Positions 1 to 6,042 of a DNA stretch of 8,256 bases are shown one piece after another. The translations under genes and the position numbers were made by a program. The DNA is from an uncultured Phascolarctobacterium sp. Lineage in GTDB: Bacteria; Bacillota; Negativicutes; Acidaminococcales; Acidaminococcaceae. Below the pieces are notes generated by a model. It saw only the letters and a list, made by a program, of their open reading frames with translations, had not been told where the DNA came from and made no database searches. Location: positions 1 through 8,256 of the forward strand of contig CAKQHU010000053.1 in NCBI GenBank assembly GCA_934234275.1, in the 5' to 3' direction. The stretch's first letter is position 1; the number at the start of each line of letters is the position of its first letter.

Positions 1-993
1 GACACCTTCCTGTGCTCCTCCTGGTACTATCTGCGTTATACCGACGCACACAACGACAAGATGCCGTTTGACAAGGAGCTCAACAACTATTGGGGTCCTG
101 TAGACCAATATATCGGCGGTATTGAGCATGCTATTCTGCATCTGCTGTATTCCCGCTTCTTTGTAAAGGTTCTGCGTGACGCAGGCTTGGTTGATTACGA
201 TGAACCGTTCAGTAACTTGCTGACTCAGGGCATGGTAATCAAAGACGGTGCTAAGATGAGTAAATCTCTGGGCAACGTTGTTTCTCCGGAAGAAATTCTT
301 TCCAAATACGGTGCTGATACCGCGCGTCTGTTCATTCTCTTTGCTGCTCCGCCTGAAAGAGAGCTGGAGTGGAGCGACCAGGGCGTTGAAGGCTCCTTCC
401 GCTTCCTGAATCGTATCTGGCGTATCGTACAAGCTTTTGAAACTGTTCTGGAACAAAAGGTTACCGAATACGATCACAGCAACCTGAACGAAGCAGACAA
501 GGACCTGCGCCGTGTACTGCATAGCAGCATTAAGAAGGTTACTAACGATATCGAAACCCGCTTCAACTTCAACACTGCTATTTCCACTATGATGGAATTG
601 GTTAACGCTCTCTATGCTTATAAAGAAGCTGTTAAAGAGCCGAATGCAGGTCTGGTTTACGAAGCAATTTCCGACCTTATCAAGATGATGAGCCCGTTCG
701 TTCCGCATATCACCGAAGAACTGTGGCGCGGTGCTATCGATGCCAACAGCAGCGTACATGAACAAAGCTGGCCTGAGTGCGATGAAGAAGCACTGAAGGT
801 TGACAATGTAGAAATCGTTCTGCAGGTTAACGGCAAAGTTCGCGGCCGTCTGACTGTTCCGGCTGAAGCTACCAAGGAAGAGCTGGAGAAAATCGCTATG
901 GCTGACGCTAACGTTCAGGCTCACATTGGCGATGCAACCGTACGTAAGGTTATCTGCGTACCCGGCCGTCTGGTAAACATCGTAGCGAAGTGA
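1..993 (+). CDS. leuS: Leucyl-tRNA synthetase, C-terminal part (5' end outside window)
   Basis: Cytoplasmic class I aminoacyl-tRNA synthetase that charges tRNA-Leu with leucine. The frame is open from base 1, so the gene enters from the left and about 330 C-terminal residues are visible, out of roughly 800-830 usual for bacterial LeuRS. The visible part begins in the catalytic core ([13 protein letters not shown]). It continues through [20 protein letters not shown] and the class I signature KMSKS at bases 253-267. Next comes the helical anticodon-binding domain, with [12 protein letters not shown] at about 685-720. The end is the small LeuRS C-terminal domain ([12 protein letters not shown] onward, about 814-990), which contacts the tRNA. 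The stop is TGA at 991-993. The first ATG in frame, at base 61, is internal and not a start. Codons are enriched in GCT, GTT and CGT, as expected for a well-expressed gene. No terminator lies directly after the stop; the nearest strong one is about 230 bases downstream. Confidence 0.97.
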   Translation, partial: DTFLCSSWYYLRYTDAHNDKMPFDKELNNYWGPVDQYIGGIEHAILHLLYSRFFVKVLRDAGLVDYDEPFSNLLTQGMVIKDGAKMSKSLGNVVSPEEILSKYGADTARLFILFAAPPERELEWSDQGVEGSFRFLNRIWRIVQAFETVLEQKVTEYDHSNLNEADKDLRRVLHSSIKKVTNDIETRFNFNTAISTMMELVNALYAYKEAVKEPNAGLVYEAISDLIKMMSPFVPHITEELWRGAIDANSSVHEQSWPECDEEALKVDNVEIVLQVNGKVRGRLTVPAEATKEELEKIAMADANVQAHIGDATVRKVICVPGRLVNIVAK

Positions 994-997
994 GACC

Positions 998-1032
998 CGA
1001 TTTGTAACGAGCGCGAGCGAAGTTAGAAATCG
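998..1032. repeat. Imperfect palindrome directly after leuS
   Basis: Two 11-base arms, CGATTTGTAAC (998-1008) and GTTAGAAATCG (1022-1032), are complementary except for one G-G opposition. The tip reads GA-GC-GCGA-GC-GA plus one extra A: a two-base GC helix capped by a GCGA (GNRA-type) loop and flanked on both sides by GA. There is no T-run after it, so it is not a standard terminator. It could be an mRNA 3'-end stabilising structure or a dispersed repeat unit. A genome search for copies would decide. Confidence 0.6.
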
Positions 1033-1075
1033 AAAAGGTGGAACGAATCCCCGTTGCGAGCTTTAGTATTACTGG

Positions 1076-1096
1076 CCACTAACCACTAATTACTAA
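1076..1096. repeat. Three tandem heptamers, consensus CCACTAA
   Basis: CCACTAA (1076-1082), CCACTAA (1083-1089) and TTACTAA (1090-1096) follow one another without a gap, followed by CC. Read on the other strand this is a run of TTAGTGG-like units. It is a small degenerate array of unknown role. Confidence 0.6.
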
Positions 1097-1175
1097 CCGC
1101 GACCACCGCAGTTACAGCTGTCCTGCAGCAGGCAGTTTCCGCAGACTGTAGCGCGGACAAAAAAATAAGCAGTGC

Positions 1176-1211
1176 ATGTCAGCAATGACATTATTTAGTA
1201 GTACTAAATAA
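1176..1211. repeat. Two abutting hairpins between leuS and its distant terminator
   Basis: The first hairpin has 6-bp arms ATGTCA (1176-1181) and TGACAT (1186-1191) closing a GCAA tetraloop, a GNRA type that is stable in RNA. The second has perfect 9-base arms TTATTTAGT (1191-1199) and ACTAAATAA (1203-1211) around AGT. They share base 1191. The second could be a DNA operator-like palindrome or an RNA hairpin. Together with the terminator they make a compact structured stretch, possibly the end of a long leuS 3' untranslated region or of a small RNA. Confidence 0.5.
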
Positions 1212-1224
1212 CGCTTACATTTTC

Positions 1225-1277
1225 AGAGTCTCTGAGAATAACGTAATTGTTATTCTTGGGGGCTCTTTTTGTTTTTT
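1225..1277 (+). terminator. Strong rho-independent terminator, plus strand
   Basis: The 18-base arm AGAGTCTCTGAGAATAAC (1225-1242) and the arm at 1249-1266 pair along their full length in RNA when G-U pairs are allowed. The innermost 8 bp are perfect, the loop is GTAATT, and TTTT, G, TTTTTT follow (1267-1277). The reverse strand lacks a T-run, so it works on rightward transcripts. The only upstream rightward gene is leuS, ending at 993, which leaves about 230 bases of 3' untranslated RNA unless a small RNA starts in between. Confidence 0.85.
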
Positions 1278-1281
1278 GTGA

Positions 1282-1436
1282 CAACCCTCAGTCATCGCCT
1301 GCGGCGATGCCAGCTCCCTTTCAGGGAGCATATAGAGGTTGGTCGTAATTGTGAACTGTAATTTTAAATCTAGCCTGTTATATCTCCTCTGAAAGGGGAG
1401 GTGGCTGCGAGCTTTAGCGAGCAGACGGAAGGGTTG
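1282..1436. repeat. Structured dispersed repeat, full copy 1
   Basis: This is a 155-base element with inverted ends, CAACCCTCAGTC on the left and GACGGAAGGGTTG on the right. Inside are several hairpins: ATCGCC-TGC-GGCGAT (1294-1308), GCTCCCT-TTC-AGGGAGC (1313-1329), and a right-end hairpin CTGC-GA-GC-TTTA-GC-GA-GCAG (1405-1424). It has a near-identical copy at 1799-1957 in the same orientation. No transposase is encoded, so it resembles a non-autonomous MITE-like or REP-like element. Similar CCCTCAGTC...GACGGAAGGG repeats are, from memory, common in gut Firmicutes and give rise to spurious database proteins. Its function is unknown. Confidence 0.85.
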
Positions 1437-1510
1437 AGTAAGCATATGAAACTTTGGGAAGAAAAACGAGGATCTCTATTCTAGCCAAATTCTTATCTGC
1501 TCCCACATTT

Positions 1511-1689
1511 CCCCCTTTAGTCGCTAACGCGACAGTCGCTCCGGGGCGTCCTCTCTTGCCCTACGGGCAATTCACCTTGTCCCCCAAGGGGGAACCAAGA
1601 ACGTGCTAATAAAGGTTAATGAAAAGCTATTGCTCTTGCCTGCCCCTTGGGGAAGGTGTCAGCGAACACTGTGAGCTGACGGAAGGGGG
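1511..1689. repeat. Diverged relative of the structured repeat
   Basis: A 179-base element bounded by CCCCCTTTAGTC on the left and GACGGAAGGGGG on the right, close to the ends of the 155-base repeat. It has the same plan with different sequence: a left hairpin GTCGC-TAAC-GCGAC just inside the end (1520-1533), inner hairpins TTGCCC-TAC-GGGCAA (1556-1570) and TCCCCC-AA-GGGGGA (1580-1593), a C4-TT-G4 hairpin (1643-1652), then AAGGTG. The right-end hairpin is GTCAGC-GA-AC-ACT-GT-GA-GCTGAC (1658-1680). I infer a common family with the copies at 1282 and 1799. Confidence 0.7.
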
Positions 1690-1731
1690 CTGCGTCGCAA
1701 GCAACATTAGCATAATAAATTTCGCCTTGCC

Positions 1732-1770
1732 CAACCCTCAGTCATCGCCTGCGGCGATGCCAGCTCTCTT
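1732..1770. repeat. Partial copy of the structured repeat (left end only)
   Basis: CAACCCTCAGTC, the ATCGCC-TGC-GGCGAT hairpin (1744-1758) and GCCAGCTC match the left end of the copy at 1282. After that the sequence diverges (about 1771-1798) and runs into the next full copy at 1799. The missing right half suggests a truncated copy, or a shorter variant abutting its neighbour. Confidence 0.75.
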
Positions 1771-1798
1771 GACGCTAAGCCCAAGTTTGTCGCTAGCA

Positions 1799-1957
1799 CA
1801 ACCCTCAGTCAAAATCACTGCGTGATTTTGCCAGCTCCCTTTCAGGGAGCATATAGAGGTTGGTCGTAATTGCGAACTGTAATTTTAAATCTAGCCTGTT
1901 ATATCTCCCCTGAAAGGGGAGGTGGCTGCGAGCTTTAGCGAGCAGACGGAAGGGTTG
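1799..1957. repeat. Structured dispersed repeat, full copy 2
   Basis: A 159-base element in the same orientation as the copy at 1282. Outside the left hairpin only two single-base differences separate the two copies. The left hairpin itself is completely different in sequence: AAAATCAC-TGC-GTGATTTT (1811-1829), an 8-bp stem in place of a 6-bp one, with the TGC loop kept. One of the two point differences restores a perfect CTCCCC/GGGGAG stem in the right half. The right end reads GGGTTGAGT and lies about 50 bases before comEA, so it may contribute to that gene's promoter. Confidence 0.88.
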
Positions 1958-1983
1958 AGTATCAAAATCATACACAATATTTT
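1955..1983 (+). promoter_or_regulatory. Possible comEA promoter overlapping the repeat end
   Basis: TTGAGT (1955-1960), 17 bases, then TATTTT (1978-1983) fits a weak sigma-A promoter. The -35 box is made by the last bases of the repeat plus the next three. The predicted start near 1990 would leave a leader of under 20 bases before the ATG at 2007. The -10 matches only 4 of 6 consensus positions, so this is tentative. Confidence 0.3.
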
Positions 1984-2006
1984 TCACACCCTAAGGAGGT
2001 ATCCCC

Positions 2007-2666
2007 ATGCAAGCAAAAACTAAAAAACTAATATTCATCGCCTTTCTCCTCACAGGCTGCATAATAACCAGCCTTATAAGCACCGATGACAAAGCAAAAG
2101 CGTTGCCTGGCGGCAGCAGCCTGCTGCAGTCCGCGCAAGGTGCTGTTACATCCAAAGCAGCGCAGGCAAAAACAGTACGCGTGCAGGTGAGCGGCGCCGT
2201 GCTGGAGCCGGGAATTTACGATGTGCCTGCCAACTGCAGAGTGGAAGAGGCCATTGCTGCTGCCGGCGGCCTGACGGAAAATGCCGACAGCGAGCGAGTT
2301 AATCTTGTGCGTAAGGTGCGCGACGGTATGCAGATACGGGTACCGGAGCAGAAGGCTGCACGGACAAGCAGAACGCAGAGAAAAAACGCTCAGGCAACTG
2401 CCAGTTATAGTGCAAGTAGCACGAAGAAGGTTGGTAGTACCAGAGCAGGCACAGAAAAAAATAACTCTGCAGTGCAGATTGTGCGCATCAACAGCGCAAG
2501 CGCCGGCGAGCTGCAGCAGCTGCCGGGCATCGGGCCGGCGCTGGCGCAGCGTATTGTGGAAACAAGAAGCAGAGGGCGTTTTACCAGCGCGGAGGATTTG
2601 CTGCGTGTGCCGGGAATAGGCAAAGCCAAGCTGGCAAAGCTGCGTGATTATGTGGAGGTAGATTAG
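2007..2666 (+). CDS. comEA: ComEA-type competence DNA receptor (SLBB + helix-hairpin-helix)
   Basis: Predicted membrane-anchored DNA-binding protein of natural transformation, which holds incoming double-stranded DNA outside the membrane and feeds it to ComEC. Of 219 residues, 1-6 are basic and about 8-24 form a hydrophobic anchor. An SLBB domain follows at about 57-113 (VRVQVSGAVLEPGIYDVP, then AIAAAGGLTENAD). Residues about 114-156 are a Ser/Thr/Ala/Lys-rich linker. The C-terminal paired helix-hairpin-helix DNA-binding domain is at about 160-219, with the hairpins LPGIGPALA and VPGIGKAKLA. This is the usual ComEA order and length. AAGGAGGT at 1993-2000, six bases before the ATG, fixes the start. 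LTGC at 15-18 also resembles a lipobox, so anchoring could be through a lipid rather than a helix. comEC starts within its stop codon. No comEB lies between them, unlike the Bacillus comE operon. Confidence 0.94.
   Translation: MQAKTKKLIFIAFLLTGCIITSLISTDDKAKALPGGSSLLQSAQGAVTSKAAQAKTVRVQVSGAVLEPGIYDVPANCRVEEAIAAAGGLTENADSERVNLVRKVRDGMQIRVPEQKAARTSRTQRKNAQATASYSASSTKKVGSTRAGTEKNNSAVQIVRINSASAGELQQLPGIGPALAQRIVETRSRGRFTSAEDLLRVPGIGKAKLAKLRDYVEVD
2654..2659 (+). promoter_or_regulatory. Ribosome binding site of comEC inside comEA
   Basis: GGAGGT lies in the last codons of comEA, six bases before the GTG at 2666. That GTG shares its G with the TAG stop of comEA. This supports the GTG start and translational coupling of the two genes. 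Confidence 0.85.
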
Positions 2667-4822
2667 TGCTGCAGAAAATACGTTATTTACGCTTATTTTT
2701 GCCCTTCATGCTGCTTTGCGTACTGCTCTTTCGTCTGCTTAGCGTGCCGCAGTCCGCCAAGCAGCAGCTTGCTTCCTGCTTTGGGCGCCAGCTGGTTGTG
2801 CAGGGGGCGGTGGAGCCTTTGAGCGTGCGTAGGCAGGATGGCTTCAGCAGCGCAATTCTGCGCTGTCAAAAGGTTTATAGCGATACAGAGCTTGCTTACA
2901 GCGGACGCTTGCGCGTGAGTGTGAAGGGCGAGCTGCCGCAGGCAGGCTGTGTGGTGCTTAAGGGTACGCTGGAGCAGCTGGACAGCCTGCGTAATCCAGG
3001 AGGCTTTGATGCTGCCAGCTATAACAGAATGCAGGAGCTGGGCGGACGTTTGAGCAAGGCGCAGCTGCTAAAGACAGAGTCTCAGGTTTTGTGGTGGCAG
3101 CATTTTGCTTTGTGGAACAAAATGCTGAGCGAACGTATAGAAGCTACAGCCGGCGCTGAATATGGGGCGCTGCTGAGCGGCATGGTGCTTGGCGGCAGCA
3201 GCAGGCTGGATGAAGAAACGCGCGAGCTGTTTACGGATAATGGTCTGGCACATCTGCTTTCGGTTTCTGGTACGCATATTGTGTTGCTGACAGGCTTGTT
3301 GCTTGCTTTGCTGCAGTGGGTGCCGTTGCCATGGCGCAAGGTTATGGTTATCACTTTGCTTACTGCCTATGCGCTGCTCTGCGGCTTGCGCCCACCGGTA
3401 CTGCGGGCGCTGGCTATGAGCAGCGTCCTGCTGCTTGGCGGCAGCGGCGCGGAGCGCGGGCGCTTACTGTGCCTGGTGGCGGCGCTGTTGTTGTGCCTGC
3501 AGCCGTTATGGCTGGCCGATATAGGTTTTCAGCTATCGTTCGGGGCGGCGGCCGGACTTTTGTGGTTGTTGCCAGTTTGCCAAAGGCTGCTGCCGCAGGC
3601 TCTGCCTGCGCCGATAGGCGAAGCGGCAGCTGTTTCGCTGGCAGCGCAGCTGGCTGTGCTGCCGCTTGAAGTATACTATTTTCACCAAATTTCGCTGATT
3701 GCTCTTGTAAGCAATATCGTGCTGGTGCCAGTGTTGGAAATCGCGGCGCAGTTGGCACTTGTGGGTGCACTGCTGCCCGTGTACGGAGAGTATCTGTTGC
3801 AGCTTGCTGCCTGGCTGGCAGCGCAGGTGCTGACGCAGGCACGCTTTTTTGCCGCTCTGCCGTACAGCACTGTGGTTATCGGTAAGCTGCCTGCTTATTG
3901 CTTTGTGCTTTATTATGCAGCGTTATTTGTATGGGCTGATTTTTCCTGGCTGCAATTTTGGAGCAACAGGGAGCGGCGCTGCATCCTGCTTTTGCATGCC
4001 TTGCTGCTTGTCGGGACGCTTGCCTATCAGCAGTATCGCACGCTGCCGCTGGCCTGCTATTTTCTGGATGTGGGGCAGGGTGATTGCGCTGTTATCGTTA
4101 CGCCGTCGCAGCATGTGGCAATTATTGATACCGGTGGCTTGAAAAATATATCGACTGCAACGCGTGTTATTACCCCGTTTTTGCGCTATCTGGGCAAGCG
4201 TGAGGCAGATATTCTGCTCTTAAGCCATTATGATTTTGACCACGTCGGTGCTGCAGCGGACCTATTGCGACAGCTGCAGGTGAAAAAGCTGCTTCTGCCT
4301 AACGAAGCGCTGACAGAGGAAAGCAAAAGAGTGCAGCAGGAAATTTTGGCGCAGGCCGGCAGGACGCAGGTGCATGTGGTGCAGGGCGGTGAACGCTATG
4401 CGTTGGATGATAATGCAGAGCTTGTTTTGACAGATGTACCGCAGCAGGCTGTGCCGGGAAATGAAGCCAGCACGCTGGCAGCGTTGCAGAGTGCGCAGGG
4501 CAGCGTGCTGTTTACAGGCGACATGGGGGAGGAACGCGAGCGAGGGCTGCAGCTGCAGCAGTACACTGTGCTGAAGGCAGGACATCACGGTTCGCATTAC
4601 AGCAGCAGTATTGGTTTTCTGGAGCAGGTGCGCCCACGGCTGACGGTGATTTCTTGCGGACGCGGCAACCGCTACGGCCATCCGCATCAGGAAACGCTGG
4701 AGCGTTTGCAGGCAATAGGCAGCAATGTTGTCAGAACGGATGAATTGGGGTGCATTAAAGTTGTTTTTGACGCAGAGGGAATAAAATGCTATAGTTATGT
4801 ATATCATAAAAATGCTTTTTAG
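2666..4822 (+). CDS. comEC: ComEC/Rec2 competence DNA channel protein
   Basis: Polytopic inner-membrane protein that carries single-stranded DNA into the cell during transformation. Of 718 residues (family about 700-800), the N-terminus has a hydrophobic segment (about 8-26), then an extracytoplasmic region with the family's NPGGFD at 110-115. The membrane-embedded Competence domain spans about 165-430 and includes HLLSVSGTHI (196-205) and many Leu-rich helices. The C-terminal metallo-beta-lactamase-like domain (about 460-710) keeps DVGQGD (468-473), HYDFDH (521-526), FTGD (616-619), KAGHHGSHYSS (637-647) and a GNRYGHPH loop (667-674). The metal-ligand motifs are therefore intact and the protein looks functional. 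The start is GTG, overlapping the comEA stop by one base, with GGAGGT six bases upstream. The stop TAG at 4820-4822 lies inside the AGGAG that precedes holA. Codons favour CTG, CAG and GCG, unlike leuS and the glutamine synthetase, which fits low expression. Confidence 0.96.
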   Translation: MLQKIRYLRLFLPFMLLCVLLFRLLSVPQSAKQQLASCFGRQLVVQGAVEPLSVRRQDGFSSAILRCQKVYSDTELAYSGRLRVSVKGELPQAGCVVLKGTLEQLDSLRNPGGFDAASYNRMQELGGRLSKAQLLKTESQVLWWQHFALWNKMLSERIEATAGAEYGALLSGMVLGGSSRLDEETRELFTDNGLAHLLSVSGTHIVLLTGLLLALLQWVPLPWRKVMVITLLTAYALLCGLRPPVLRALAMSSVLLLGGSGAERGRLLCLVAALLLCLQPLWLADIGFQLSFGAAAGLLWLLPVCQRLLPQALPAPIGEAAAVSLAAQLAVLPLEVYYFHQISLIALVSNIVLVPVLEIAAQLALVGALLPVYGEYLLQLAAWLAAQVLTQARFFAALPYSTVVIGKLPAYCFVLYYAALFVWADFSWLQFWSNRERRCILLLHALLLVGTLAYQQYRTLPLACYFLDVGQGDCAVIVTPSQHVAIIDTGGLKNISTATRVITPFLRYLGKREADILLLSHYDFDHVGAAADLLRQLQVKKLLLPNEALTEESKRVQQEILAQAGRTQVHVVQGGERYALDDNAELVLTDVPQQAVPGNEASTLAALQSAQGSVLFTGDMGEERERGLQLQQYTVLKAGHHGSHYSSSIGFLEQVRPRLTVISCGRGNRYGHPHQETLERLQAIGSNVVRTDELGCIKVVFDAEGIKCYSYVYHKNAF

Positions 4823-4839
4823 GAGTGCGAAATATACTC

Positions 4840-5910
4840 ATGGACATTAAAGCAGAAGAATTGCTTGCCAAATTACAACAGCATAAGCCGCTGCCGCAGG
4901 CGCAGGTACTGCTTTTGTGCGGCGAGGAGGATTACTACCGCAACAGCATTATTGCCGCGCTGCCGGAATATGTTTTTGGCGATACGCCGGAGGCTGACCG
5001 CGAAATAACGGTTTTTGACAAGGACACCAATTTGTCCGGACTGCAGGCGGCCGTCAACAGCTATCCCTTCTTCTGCGGCAAATCGCTGATTTTCCTGAAG
5101 GACGAAAAGCTGTGGGCAGCAAAGCCTGCCAAAGCAAATAATGCTGCGGATGCGCAGGATGATACCGATTCCAAGAAAATGGAGCAGCTGGCGGCGATTG
5201 TCAGCGATGTACCGGATTATTGCCTGCTGGTCATCAGCAGTAAAAAAATGGATAAGCGGACCAAGCTTTATAAGCAGCTCAAAGCAAGTGCGCTGATTTG
5301 TCCGTGTGAGCGCATTAAGGAAAGAGATCTTGATGACTGGCTTTACGCGCAGGCGGCAGCTTACGGCGCGCATTTTACCAGGGATGCGTTGGCCGCCATC
5401 AGCGAATATATCGAGCCGGTAAAGGAAGAAATTCCGCTGGATTTGCTGCAGCAGGAAATCGGCAAGCTGGCAATTTATGCCGCAGGACGCAGGGAATGGA
5501 CGGAAGATGATGTGCTGAATGTGTTCGCGCTGCTGCCTAACGCCTCATCTTTTGCGCTGACCAATTATATTATGGCTGGCAAGCTGAAGCAGTGTCTGGA
5601 ACTGTTGGCGAGCGAACGCAAGCACGGAACCTATATCCTGCCGCTCAGCGCAACTGTCGCATTTAAGCTACGTCAGGTGCTGCGCTATCTGGAGCTGAAG
5701 CGCAGAGGCTACGACCAGAAGGGCATTATGGAGGAGCTGGGGATGCGCAGCCCCTATGCCTACAGATTTTTGGAGCGCGACAGCAGGCGCTTTGATGAAA
5801 AGTGTCTGACGGAAGCATTGCTGGGACTATCGGATATGAATATAAAGCTGCGTCAGGGAGGACGCGGATACGAAAAGCTGGAAGAAATACTTGTCCGTCT
5901 GCTTGCATGA
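4840..5910 (+). CDS. holA: DNA polymerase III subunit delta
   Basis: Clamp-loader delta subunit of the replicative polymerase. In the family it opens the beta sliding clamp and binds the tau/gamma and delta-prime subunits. The 356 residues match the usual length of about 340-350. Visible family features are an N-terminal AAA-like fold opening with VLLLCGEEDYY (23-33), NSYPFFCGKSLIFLKDE (73-89), CERIKERDLDDWL (156-168), IPLDLLQQEIGKLAIYA (198-214), SFALTNYIMAGKLKQCLELL (237-256) and the C-terminal collar domain to the end. A polar insert at about 93-116, rich in Ala, Asn and Asp, looks like a loop extension. I chose the ATG at 4840. AGGAG at 4821-4825 is 14 bases upstream, rather far. A GTG at 4825 in the same frame would add five residues but has no binding site. 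The gene follows comEC with only 17 bases between, so the two are probably co-transcribed. Confidence 0.93.
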   Translation: MDIKAEELLAKLQQHKPLPQAQVLLLCGEEDYYRNSIIAALPEYVFGDTPEADREITVFDKDTNLSGLQAAVNSYPFFCGKSLIFLKDEKLWAAKPAKANNAADAQDDTDSKKMEQLAAIVSDVPDYCLLVISSKKMDKRTKLYKQLKASALICPCERIKERDLDDWLYAQAAAYGAHFTRDALAAISEYIEPVKEEIPLDLLQQEIGKLAIYAAGRREWTEDDVLNVFALLPNASSFALTNYIMAGKLKQCLELLASERKHGTYILPLSATVAFKLRQVLRYLELKRRGYDQKGIMEELGMRSPYAYRFLERDSRRFDEKCLTEALLGLSDMNIKLRQGGRGYEKLEEILVRLLA

Positions 5911-5934
5911 TATCTTATCCTCAAAAATTAAAGC

Positions 5935-5964
5935 TGGACAAAAGCACTTAATATCTGCTATAAT
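5935..5964 (+). promoter_or_regulatory. Strong sigma-A promoter upstream of the glutamine synthetase
   Basis: TGGACA (5935-5940), an 18-base spacer, then a perfect TATAAT (5959-5964) preceded by TGC, giving an extended -10 (TGnTATAAT). The predicted start is near 5971. It leaves a leader of about 140 bases containing two hairpins before the gene at 6114. Confidence 0.85.
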
Positions 5965-5980
5965 AATGGAACAGTCAACG

Positions 5981-6036
5981 AGGACTTTTTTGAGTAAGGA
6001 TGTGGTATGTCCATGCTTAAAAAGGTCCTTTTTCGT
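5981..6036 (+). terminator. Terminator-like hairpin in the glutamine synthetase leader (candidate attenuator)
   Basis: AGGACTTTTTT (5981-5991) pairs with AAAAAGGTCCT (6019-6029) over 11 bp, including one G-U. An upper stem of AAG/CTT and ATG/CAT lies above an asymmetric bulge, and TTTTCGTTT follows. It begins only about ten bases after the predicted transcription start and lies before the gene. It would therefore stop most transcripts as a short RNA of about 60-65 bases, unless readthrough is allowed. A second GTCC at 6009-6012 offers the GGAC at 5982-5985 a competing partner, so a switch is conceivable. It could instead end holA readthrough. Confidence 0.7.
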
Positions 6037-6042
6037 TTATCT

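Larger units (their letters stand above)
994..2006. other. Gene-poor intergenic region packed with palindromes and repeats
   Basis: About 1 kb between leuS and comEA with no convincing protein gene. In order it holds an imperfect palindrome (998-1032), a heptamer tandem array (1076-1096), two adjoining hairpins (1176-1211), a strong terminator (1225-1277), a full structured repeat copy (1282-1436), a diverged relative (1511-1689), a partial copy (1732 to about 1770) and a second full copy (1799-1957). The short open frames here lie over repeat sequence and have no ribosome binding site. I see nothing definable in the spacers 1437-1510 and 1690-1731. Confidence 0.85.

Noticed and set aside
1215..1445. 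Minus-strand open frame over the first repeat copy.
   Set aside because: Its residues TQPFRLLAKARSHLPFQ type are a translation of the repeat itself and recur in the frame at 1805-1987. No ribosome binding site is present.
1619..1825. Plus-strand 68-residue open frame between repeats.
   Set aside because: It spans the right half of the diverged repeat, the partial copy and the start of the next repeat. It has no ribosome binding site and no domain.
1282..1957. The repeated units as a CRISPR array.
   Set aside because: The units are 155-179 bases, unevenly spaced and internally palindromic, with no short direct repeats separated by unique spacers of constant length.
1805..1987. Minus-strand 60-residue open frame over the second repeat copy.
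   Set aside because: Same repeat-derived translation as at 1215-1445, so a spurious frame.
4825..4839. GTG at 4825 as the holA start.
   Set aside because: No Shine-Dalgarno sequence lies at a suitable distance, whereas the AGGAG at 4821-4825 precedes the ATG at 4840. Family N-termini do not need the extra five residues.
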